A stretch of 64,000 nucleotides of DNA, taken from contig NC_088206.1 in NCBI RefSeq assembly GCF_037126465.1, positions 57,082,841-57,146,840 on the forward strand, written 5' to 3'. The DNA comes from Ornithodoros turicata. Taxonomy: Eukaryota; Arthropoda; Arachnida; Ixodida; Argasidae. How positions within the stretch are numbered: the stretch's first letter is position 1; every line of letters begins with the position of its first letter. The position numbers and the translations under genes were made by a program. Positions 42,601 through 54,600 of this stretch are shown here, one piece after another. Under the pieces are notes generated by a model. That model did no database searches and had not been told where the DNA came from. It saw only the letters and a list, made by a program, of their open reading frames with translations.

Positions 42601-45600
42601 GAAAGGAACAGATGTTCTCATTGGGACAACTTTGTAGCTTTATTTTAAAAAAATATGTTTGCAGTTAGCTGGGACACCCTATATAAATGATCTTTTGAAA
42701 TAAACTTCCTTAGTTGTGAGTCTGCAAAAGTGTTTGTCACCTTGTTCCTAACTCTGTTTTGTGCTGTCCGGTGCTGCAGTTTCAGAAATGGTTCGGAAAG
42801 TCTGAGTGGGTGTCAATAAACACCAGCAGTGTCTGAGGTAAAGGTTAAAAATTTAGTGTGAGAAGAGGGAAGTTTGGTTACAAAGCCTTCCTATACCCAC
42901 GAACACAGCACTGCTGGTGCACAGCAGCAGCAGCAACGTCAACATTAGGCAGAACTTCTAAACCTGGCAGCTTCATTCTCTTTTGCGTATACCTCTTACT
43001 AACCAATCAACAAATGCCTTATGTATTCGCTGTTCCGGGAAAATGCAGGCGTGTACAAGCACTGCAACAGTAGTAAAAGAAATAAAGCTGTTGCAATTGC
43101 ACCGCAGTTGGCTGTCGCAAAGTTAATTTCAATTTATCTTCCGACCTTAAAGGGAACTGTGTGTCTGCATGGTATGTAATTGTGTTCCCACACTATGACC
43201 AGTGCATTCTAACACGTACACAAATGTAGTAAACCCTCGTTAGGTCGAAGCCATAAAAAACGGGGGAAATTTTCAGATACGTAAGGCTTTGAGATAAGTG
43301 AAATTCCAATATTTTCAATTATGCACTGCAAAAATTTACTTCTGCAATAGAACCACAATCAGGGTGTCTACCAAACTGTAGCCTTCAAATCCCCTGACTT
43401 TTCCAAGTTCTCACTGACTTTTCAAGCGAATTTCAAATGAATTCCCTGACCAAAACAAAAGGGAACTTGGTGTCTGCCACTACGTTTTGATACAGGTCAC
43501 TCATAAAAAATATCATTTATTGAATAATTGAACAAACAGATCATTTGGGCGATGAAGGAAAAAAATAGACATGGTCTAGTCTGGTAGTAGTGAGAGCACA
43601 ATGAGTCCAGGGAATGAAGCACTGTTTGGAATGAAACTTTAATATTCACATGCTTCCGTGCAAAACCTGCGCTTGTGAATATTAAAGTTTTATTCCAAAG
43701 AATCCTTCATTCCCTGGAATTATTGTGTTTTCAACAGATCATTTATCAAATTCAAACAAACAGAATATAAATACATGTTTCTCCTTCTTCAATGCTTAAG
43801 AGAACCGATTCTTTTACTGCCACAGGGAGACTGTGCCTCATTTATGACCCTTGCCTTTGTCTGTTTCTTTCTTTCTTTCTTTCTTTTTTGTTGTTAAAGG
43901 TCACTTATTAGTGAGGCAGCCCTACTTTTCTGCCTCTGAGCTTGTCGTACTGTACTATACTCAACAATCACTTTCAGAAGGATTCCAGGAAGCAATAGTG
44001 TAATCCAATTTTACGTCACAATCGTTTACATGGCACCATGGGGACGACAAAACTAACCGCACCAAGTGATAAACACGTGGCACTTGCAAGACGTTCACAA
44101 GAACAGTCTGCCTGGCCATCATTGCCCTGGCCAAAGCCAGCCATCCCCCGTCTCCTCACAGAATGGGGAAAAAATTTAACAACTATGCTTAGGGAGTGAC
44201 TTTTTCGGGTTAAATGCCTTTCTCAGATTCGGGGGGGGGGGGGGGGGTAAAAATCGGGAGCTATTTTTAAATCTGTAATTCGGGGAGAAATCGGGCGATA
44301 ATTGTGCCTTCGGATGTTATTGGGTGTTTTTGTTTCTCCTCTTGTCTATTAAGTCCTTCCCTAATCTCTCTTTTTTGTTTTCTTGCGGGATCGTGACCTT
44401 CCAGCGGTAATCCCCGAAGACATAGACAGTGTTGACACACATGGGCGTATTGCTGGGATCGTAAGTGACCCATTCTTGCATGTGTTACACGTGGCAACCT
44501 TTGCTCGTCTTCAGTGGAAGCGTCACCTGAGGATTTCATAGTGACTGGAATTCGGGGAGAAATCGGGTTTAACCCGAATTGGTCGGAGGTCAGTTCGGGG
44601 GGGAATAACCGGGCGGAATCGGGTTTAACCCGAAAAAGTCACTCCCTAACTATGTTCTGCTGTAGAACTCTTAGAATGGTAGAATTTCACAGCTTGAGAT
44701 GCGGGAGGGTTTGGACACATGTCGGTGTGGGGCTGCCGTGCGAGGATTGTGCGCAATATCGCAGCGTGGTCTGGGGGCAGATGCAACCGTCAGTAATCTG
44801 TTGCCGACTGTCTGCCGACATAAGAAAGCAGCGGGAAAATGCGTCTAGTAACCAAGAAACATGAGGAGCATCATGGGAGGAAGGAGGAACATGGAGGAGA
44901 AGTCAAGCAATTTTAGGTCTGGCAGAGGCAATTTGAACCATGCATGTTTAGGAAACGGCGCACTTTAGTAGGGAAAGATTTCTCGTGTACGGGTTTCTCT
45001 GAGATAACTGAGAGGATGGCGACTAGCTGGTAAAGATCCATAGTGTAAGGAAACCTTGAGCTAACCTTGACACGTAAAAGATGAACACACACACGAAGGC
45101 TCGATGCCTTTGTGTGTGTGTTCATATTTTACGTGTCCTCAAGCTCAAGGTTTTCTGGCACTATGAGTTTCTCGACAGGAAGAACTGTTTTCAGCAAGCG
45201 TGTACAGGAAATTTCGTAGCCCCTTTAAAGTTCTTGTACTGTACCTCCTTTGCAGATGTTTTGCGCTTATCGATGCCTTCTGACACGGCTGTCCATGAAC
45301 GGCCACTAATGATGCACATCAGGATCTTGTAGAGGTCTCCACGAACACCCAGCTCACCTCCAACAACCTTTAGAGTATTTACATCCGCTCTCAGCAGTGC
45401 CAGCCAAAGCCGAGCATACTGGAGGCGGAATTTATTGGTCAGCTCCTGTCAGGTAAAATAAGGTTCTTAGGTGACAATTAATTTGCAGCCTTAGCATAAG
45501 CAATGGTTTGCTCACCGTGTAGAGGCCATGGTCAAGAAGAACGAGGGTAGGCCCATCTGACCCCGGCTGGATCAAAAGGTTCCCAGGGTGTGGATCACAA

Positions 45601-48600
45601 TGAACATAGCCATGCACAAAGATCATTTCACTGTACAGCTTGCCAAGGCGTTCAGAGACCTGTGATATGAACTTTACTGATCAAAGCAAATCTGTGCTCA
45701 GTGTGGACTGTGCTCAGACACTAGATCATTTTGTTGCGCTCCAGTACGTTGTTGTAAGGGTCGACTGATACAGCACTACCTGTGACAGACTGTGTGTTGA
45801 TTGCACTATGAATAAGGCCATCGGCTTTCTGCTGCGGCAAATTCAAAATTCCTCGGCACCAACTCGTAAATTCTGAGATTTTCCGCGGCAAGCAGTTAAT
45901 GGCTGTTTGAAACTGGAAACTCTTGATTTTCTTGGATAATGTGGGACCGAAAAATATTTTATAAAATTACAGATTCAAAGCACTGTTGTGGCTCAGCATT
46001 ACATAGATGATATCTTGTGTTTTCCTCTGACGCGGTCTATCGTCTGCAATCATTTTACACCTGCTGAAAGATCTTTCAGCATCTACAGAGTTTAAAGGAA
46101 CTTTATAGGAAGGAGTTTACAATCAGGGTGTCGGAGCGAACCGAAAACCGGAACCGAAAACCGAAAAAAAACGCTATTTTGGTGCGAACCGGAACGGAAT
46201 CGAAACCGTATACGTTTTTTTCGCTCAGGAGGGAAACCGAAAAATATATTTAACGGTTTTCGATCCAAGAAAAAACTTCGCCGGTTTGGACTACGGATAG
46301 GACGTCGTGTGCTCTGAAGTCATGTCATGGATACTATACGAGGGTTAGGGTTACGGTAGAATGTATGTTGGTATACTATGACCCTTAGGCTCCCTTTGTA
46401 ATGGTTTATCGTTCACGCACGCACACAGACTTAGAGGTACATGTGACTCTCTAGCAATGTGCCGTAGTGTTCGTTTTAATTTGATCCTCCCAAACTCTCC
46501 CCAACTAAACAGCGACCCAGGGGGGCTGCATAATGGCTTCTTTATCGGTAATGTCGCGCAACGCGTCCCTTGTTTGAGAGCAGCTAAGTTGAATACATTT
46601 ACGTATACGCGAGGGCAAGCCCATGCGATGTGGCAACTCTTTTGTGGACAGGACACGAAGCAAATATAACGGAGCCGTCGAGCGTGTTTGTGAGTGAAGG
46701 TGTTCCTCGATTTGCGTCGTACTCGTAAGCGTCGTACTCGTACTGCGTGGTGGTTGCTGGCTAGACAGTAGCAACAGACATTCGGATGGGACGCGATCGC
46801 TCCAACCCAGCAAGAAAGTACTTTACGCATGACATCACGACAAACAAGTCCGTTTGTAGCATGCGCTTCAAGAAAGCAGAAAGCTCATTCAGACAGTAAA
46901 CTACAGGAACCAGGAGCTACCAATTTCACATCTGTCTATTAAATACCATGTATGCGGAATAAACGGGTTTACATTTTGTAACATTTATTTTTTTTGTGGG
47001 GATGAATATTCCCAGCAGAAGCAGAAGCAAAACCGGTTAAAAACCGGTATGAACCGTTAGTTTTTTTGCTCCGGAGCAGAACCGGTACCGGGTCGTTTAT
47101 GATGTAACCGGAACGAAAACCGGAACGAAAAACGTTTCGGTTCGACACCCTGTTTACAATACATGCCCTGGGGAAGTTACATCTTTGGACACCCTGTTTT
47201 GTCCCTGGGCTGCAGGCACTATTTAAGAGTTAACTTTTTTGAAGGCAGCCTCCCAGACATTAAATCAAAATCCCCCACTGCCACCGTTAAACTGCACACA
47301 GGAGGGACGCCGCCCCTTCCTAAGTATGCACAATATACTTGGGCTAACGTTATCTTATGCTAAACTACAATCTGTCTGTGTTTGTCCCGCAGCATGGACA
47401 ATTTTGTAAAGCAGGCTTCACCTCAAGGGGGCGTCAGGTGAAGCCCACTTTTGGAAGGTGTCCTCCGTACTCGGTGAATAGTCGAATATCCGGAAACCCG
47501 AATATTGGGTATTCGATTCGAATTCGAGAACTCGAATATCCACACACCCCTAAAAATAAGGGATTCCGTGAAATTATGTGCCAAACAACAGATTGGTATG
47601 GGAAGCAGCAGACTAATGAAGCACATGAATGAGCATGCTATGTACAGTCGAACCTCGTTATAGCGAAGTCTCACGGGAACCGCAAATTTGTTCGTTGTAT
47701 CCGAAATTCGTACTAAAAGAATACCTCCATAAATTGTAGGAGATTGCCACTAAGCTGCTAACAAGTGCGTGCACCACGTTGTGGTATGATACAATCAGGC
47801 TACAACACAAAATGAGCGCTCAAAAAAGCATATTTATTTGAAAAAATCTGTAATCACTAGTTGCCTCGTCGCGATAGCATTGCGCACGACGATGTCGCTC
47901 ACCTTATCGAGACAACGAAATCCGTTGCAAACATGTGCTTCTGACGCCGTCGGATGTTCCAAGAGGAATGTTTGCACCATGCTAAGCGCCTCGGCACTGG
48001 TTACGCGAGAGTTTTCCATGCCTTCGTTTCGCTGTTACCGCAGTCGTCATCACTGATTGCGTCAGCTCCAACAATCGTGTTTTGCGCGGTGACGGCAGCG
48101 ATTATGTCACTGTCTGATAGTTCAGCTGCCACCACGAGCTCGTCGTCGGCCGACACAAAATCGCACCTGCTTCACCATTTGCAGACGCTTCTACACGCTG
48201 GCTTCCACTTGGTGCCTTGCCTCGTTTGTTACCGATGTCGCCTCCGTGTAAACTTCCTCCGCGATGGCCGCGAACTTTCCCTTCGCAAAGCAGTTTCGGA
48301 TTGTGGTGTGCGTGACGTCGTTCCACTCCCCGAACAACATCTCAATCGCATTTTCATTTCCAAAGACAACGCTTTCCGTTTGCGAGATATGGTGTACCAG
48401 CCGAAAGTGTACCCACGTTGTCCACACCACACACTGCCAGAAGGGAATGAATCACGTCACGCGTGGTCACGTGGGTGGAGGAGGACTGGACGCGGACGAC
48501 GCGGAGGTGGAGATGTGGCGAGGAGGAAGCGAGAGAATGCTGGCGGAGCGCCAGGGCCAGGCCAGGACGCGATCGCTCATTGAGGTCATTCGTCTCATCG

Positions 48601-51600
48601 GTGACACGTAGGCGGCGGCGCTAATCTCCGTGGATAAGTCCTTCCGCGATAAGAAATTCGGGGCAAAAACTTCGCAATAACCGAGGAAGCGATGAAAATA
48701 GAGGAGATTACTTCGTTGTAGAAAAAAAATCCCCATAGAATCAAAGCATGACCAACCAAGTAAAGAAAAAATTTCGTAATAACCGAAAATTCGCTATAAC
48801 CGACTTCGTTTTAACGAGGTTCGACTGTATAGTAATGGGCGTGACAATGCTCTCAAAGTAAAAGCATAGCATGCCATGATTTGTTAAAAGACTGGTACTA
48901 GAGATAAAACATTTTCTTTCATACACACCTGAGAAGCAGATATGTTTTGCTTCGTGAGGTACTCTTTGTCGTTAACTTGTCCACCTTCGCAAAATTCCAT
49001 GGTCAGCACCCTCTTACTCGTTAAATCCCATCTTACATCAGGAACCTTAGAAAGGCAGAGCCCCAGGTCAACAATGTAGAAACAATGGAATGCAATTTGA
49101 ACAATTATCATAAAGTTGTTTCCACATATAACCACAAACTTCAACCATAAAAGTCAAGAAACCAAAACTTTACCTAAAAGGAGCAATACAATTTAACATG
49201 GCTCGAAACCCTGTTTCACTCGTTAAGCCACCATGCAAAATATTTTCGCACTGCGGTGTACGTAACTGCGCAATCAAATTTGCAAAAACAGTCAGCAAAA
49301 AGCAGCCGGGAAGCCTTCTGCCTTTCTCTTTGTTTCTTTCTTCTCTTTGTCTCTTCTACATCACGAGTCATGTGCCTGGCGACCACTTTACATCACGACG
49401 TTCCCCGATACGCTCTTTTCACAAGTGGATTTTTTTTTTTTTTTAAAGGAGTGTGGAACAAAGGCCTCGCATACACTCTGTAGGTCAACTGCGCTCAGCA
49501 TATTTTTGCAAGAGCTCAATTTGTTTCTTGCAGAACATGTTGCTGCGAAACAATTGGGGTAGGCTGTGTCGGGACACGGCCCTGAGTCGTGTAAATGGAA
49601 AGTGTAAATTATGTTCCTCGGTGTCACATTCTGACCGGATGCAATATCTAAACGCCTCTACTCATTGCACAGCAGTGTGTATTATCTCACGTCTGAGTTT
49701 GACGCCAGGTCGACGTCTATCCGCTCGACAGCTGCCTCTTCGTCCCTCGTCGTAGACGTGGATGCAACTGATTCGTTCCGATCAAGCGCACTCATGTCTA
49801 TGTTGATGTCGTACAGCTTGTGCAGCGTGGACTTGACAAAGTAGTTCAGTCACTGAGCTGCTCACAAACATGTCCAGCGAGGTACACCTACTTGTGTATC
49901 AAGTAACTCTTTACGTTTTTATTGAAGGCATGGTCATCGCTCAGGTGATGAGGCAGACACTCAACCGTGCACAACACCGTCAATCGACACACTGATCACC
50001 TAGTTGATGGTCCTGTAGCACTGCTTGCACGTAACGCACAGCTGGAACGTCTTCAACGTGTCCACGTCGTCGGAGAAGTGTAAATGGAAAACCTCGATGT
50101 GCTTGTTGCTCGCCTGCGTGAGATCTCTAGCGAACGACAGGCGACTGCACACGCTGCTCTCCAACCCGAACTTGTTGTCGGTGAACACCTTCTTGAGGCG
50201 AGTATTACTTGGCGCCCATCTCGCCTACCAAAACTCGCACAATTATAACTAGGGGGTGACTTTTTCGGGTTAAACCCGATTCCGCCGGGTTATTCCCCCC
50301 CGAACTGACCTCCGACCAATTCGGGTTAAACCCGATTTCTCCACGAATTCCAGTCACTATGAAATCTTCAAGTGACGTTTCCACTGAAGACGAACAAAGG
50401 TTGCCACGTGTAACACATGTAAGAATGGGTCACTTACATTCCCAGCAATACACCCATGTGTGTCAACACTGTCTATGCCTTCGGAGATTACCACTGGAAG
50501 GTCACGATCCCGAAAAAAAAAAAAAAAAAAAAAGAGAGATTAGGAAGGACTTAGTATACTAGAGGAGAAACAATAACACCCAAAGGCACAATTATCGCCC
50601 GATTTCTCCCCGAATTACAGATTTAAAAATAGCGCCCGAGTTTTACCCCCCGGATCTGAGAAAGGCATTTAACCCGAAAAAGTCACTCCCTAATTATAAC
50701 TCATATGGCGAAGGACGTGATCGCTGCTCTGTCGTCGAATCGACGCTTTCTGAAATTCCGCTTGTACAAATTCTCCAAATGCCTCGACATTGTCAAATGT
50801 GAACACTAACTTTTGCAAAGTCTTAGCACGGTTGTTGCAGTGTATCAGCATTGAAACGCTTCAAACATACTTGAAATAGTCCATTATATCCTGCACGAAA
50901 TGAAGTTTTATTTTCATTGAAATTAGTAGACGCTTTCGGCCCCTATGCACTCTCAAAGTAGACTAGGCGTCCAGGCTCGGGTGCGCGAGAGAAGAGGCGT
51001 ATCAGCACATGCGTGTACTCTTGCCTTCCCTATCTGTATGCACAACTTGGTTGCACTGCAGCCAGTTTATATTTTATAACGTTTTCAAATCTTCCCTATT
51101 TTCGTTCCAGTACCCTATTCCCAGCATTCTTATTTATTAGACGTACTCAAACCCAAAGAAAATTTTGGAGTCTGCTCTGTGCTCCATTAATAGAAGAATG
51201 ATGTTGAACTGAGACATCTAAGACTGCACCACACTAGAAATACTTCATCGTACAGGATAAACATACATGCATCTAAGGGGCACCGTGGGAACATGCCTGC
51301 CCTCCCAACTTCCTAAACCGACTGAAGGTCTGAATTTTTCAGATGTTTGACTGGTACTTCCATGCATTCTCCAAACAAAGTCCTGAACTGCTGCCAAACA
51401 CCCATTAAACACACGTCCTGGATCGACGTGCACAGAACGTTGCACACAAAAATTTGTCTATGTACTTGCCTTTAACCATTTGAAGTGTTTAAACATATTT
51501 TTCACACGCTCAGTGTTATGACCTTCATGGATGAAGTCCAGCTCAACAGGGAGATTGCGTTTTGTCTCGTCTGCCAACCACATCAGTGTGAACTCTGGAA

Positions 51601-54600
51601 ATACTTTCGCTACTATGTTCACCAAAAGCTGAAATGCAGGAAAAACTGAGATAAATAGGTCTGCATCACAGTTGTGCACCTTAGGCTTTTACCTCCATTG
51701 TGGCCATGTCCACTCTTGAGTGCGGTTGGACCCGACGATGTTGAACTTTTACAGCTAGTTTTTCTCCAGTTTCCTTCAGAGTAACTTGGTGCACTTGAGC
51801 CAGCGACGCAGCCCCAATAGGACGTTCTGATATGCTTGAAAATACTTCAGATGGCTGTTGCATTGAAGAACGATAGTTGAAAACCACATCAAAAACTGAC
51901 AGACAAAAAAAAAATCACATTTGCCACTTATTAGAATTTTGGTCAAGCAGTAAGGCACTGGACGAGTACAAAGTGCTATCAGGATTTTTGGAACACTACC
52001 AATCGTTCAGTGGCCCCAAATTGTATAGAGTTCCAACACGACATGCTACATGCCATCGACACTGACACAACAACCAGAGTTTAATGCAACCCATGACAGA
52101 TGTGTCACTGTGACCAAATGTTCGTACGATTCCCCGAAAGCCGATAACCATGAACATCAGGGCCATCATGTTTTCTGCTGGACACGTCGTGCTTCTGTGT
52201 TAGAGTGGCGTCACTAGGAGGTGTGAGGGGGTCCGCATCAGGTGACGCTGCGCTCCAGTACCGCCGCTACCTCCCTATCTCTGTGGCGCGATGACGCCAA
52301 AAACAACACGAGGAACCCTCTGCACGTGATTCTTTTTTTCTTCGTGTGGCTCGATATTGTTATTTATCGTTAAGGCCCAGAGTTTTCCCCGATTTCGCGA
52401 AATATCGCGGAATCCTTCGTTTGGCACGGAATTTCACGGAATCCCTTATTTTTATAGGGACCGCAAATCGAATACCCAATATTCGGATTTCTGAATATCC
52501 GCCTATTCGCCGAATACAGAAGACACCTCCCGAAAGTGGGCTTCACCTGAAGCTTCCCTGCATGAGGTGAAGCCTGCTTTACAAAATTGTCCATGCTTAG
52601 GGTTGTCAACCCCCCCGAGTCATTTTTGCAGTCCCAGGCTTTCGGGATTTTCCGCTGCCAATCCCGGGATGGATTTCGGAATTGTGACGAGTTCAGAAGG
52701 TGCTTCCAAGCATAGTCCTGCGCGGGTCAGAATTATCTGACCCACATCGGACCCCTACCTGCAGGTTCAAATCCGCACCCGACACGCAACCTGCGTCCCA
52801 TTACAAATCCGCATCAGCCCGCATATTTTTTTTCCATAAGCCTACCCGCAACGCGATGAACGTTAACGAGTAAAGTGAGAGTACTCCCTGGTCTATGCCT
52901 GATGATTAGATGTGTCTCTGTGCATAGTTTCTTGTACGACATCAGCGCAGGGGGCAAAAAGGTGCAAATGGGTGTTGGTTAGTGACTTCAGGCATGATGA
53001 TACGAAACGCAACATGGACAAAGGACCCACAGGCGCCATTGCACCTTAACGGTGTGAGCATTTGCTCTGCCCTTGTCGGCGACGTTTTACGTCATATTTC
53101 GAGCGACTGCACTACAGACGCATAAGAAATTGAGCAACTCAGTGTGCTTTCTAATAGTGTGCCACGTCGTAGTACCCGCGGGCCGTGCAGGACTCTACTT
53201 CCAAGTCCATTTACCTCAAGTGACTATATCGGCATGTTGTGCGCAATTCATGTGTGGTTTGTCAAGTCTACCTGTTCCTGAAGGAAAGCACTTGAAAATT
53301 TGCAGTGTAACAGCATTGGTAAGATAGTGATGGCAAAATGGTTACATGTTACTTCTTTTTTCTGTTTTTGCTACGATAATGCCACGCCTTTTTTATTCAT
53401 CTGCATTTCACTGCTGCAATTGAAAAGAAGGCGCGTCCCGCTACGCTTGAAGTAACAGGAAATATTACTTTATAATTTCCTCAAGAGGTATAACATTCCA
53501 CTTGAATGAAGAACAGCAACAACAACAAAAAAGCGAATGGAAAGAAACAAAACACTAAACGGTTTACAACACTGACGCTGCGTACTTATCACATTGTACA
53601 ATGATTAAGACACAACCTGAGAAAGCCAGCCAGTGTTTGTGCAAACACTGGCTGCCGAACTGAAGGTCCGCTCAGCTTCTGCGCTCGAAGAAACGACAGT
53701 CAGCAAATATCTGTGCGTACGTGTAGGCAGCGGTCCCCTGCCACCTCCAGTCATAAAACGTGCCATTTCCTTACGAAGGAGTGAGTCGGCGCCTCATGGC
53801 CTACAGGTGTTTGATTTTCCTGTCATATTTGCTGGAAGGAATCCCAGGACTTTGAGACGTCAAAAATTGGCGGGGTCCCAGGATATCCCGATTGACAACC
53901 CTACCCATGCTGCAGGACCAGCACAGACAGATTGCAGTTTAGCTTAAGATAACGTTAGCCCAAGTTTATTGGGCATACTTTGCCTGAGGAAGGGGTGGCG
54001 TCCCTCCTGTATGCAATTCAGCAGTGGCAGCAGAGGATTTTGATTTGCTGTCAGGGAGTTTGCCATTAAAGACTCTTAAATGATGCCTACAGCTCAGAAA
54101 CAAAAAGAGTGTCATGTAACTTCCACAGGTCATGTATTGTAAGATCCTTCCTATAATATTCTTATAAATTTCCTATGAACTCTGTAGATGCTGAAAGATC
54201 TTTCAACAGGTATAAAATGATTGCAGGTGACAGACCTTTGTCTTTGTCAGAGGAGAAACCAAGATATCAAGCAGGTAATGGTGAGCCACAACAGTGCTTT
54301 CAAACTGTAGTTTTATAACATATTTTTGTCCCCACGTTATTCAAGAAAATAAGAGTTTTCGGTTTCAAGCAGCCATTGACTGCTTGCCACGGAAAATCGC
54401 AGCAGCAGAAAACCAGGGACCTTATTTATCATGTATCGCAGAGTATGGAAAGGTATGTATTCATGGGGGGGAGGTGCACCATGTGACACATACCCTAATG
54501 ACGCCACTCGTTAGACCAGGGGTCGGGAACCTTTACAATCCCGAGGGCCAATTTTTCACAATTTTTTTGGCAACAAGGTAAATGAGATGTTCACTTTCTA

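Noticed and set aside
52598..53947. Host gene in the two plus-strand frames of the nested hAT
   Set aside because: Neither frame has splice sites or a known domain, and both lie inside or overlap the mobile element.
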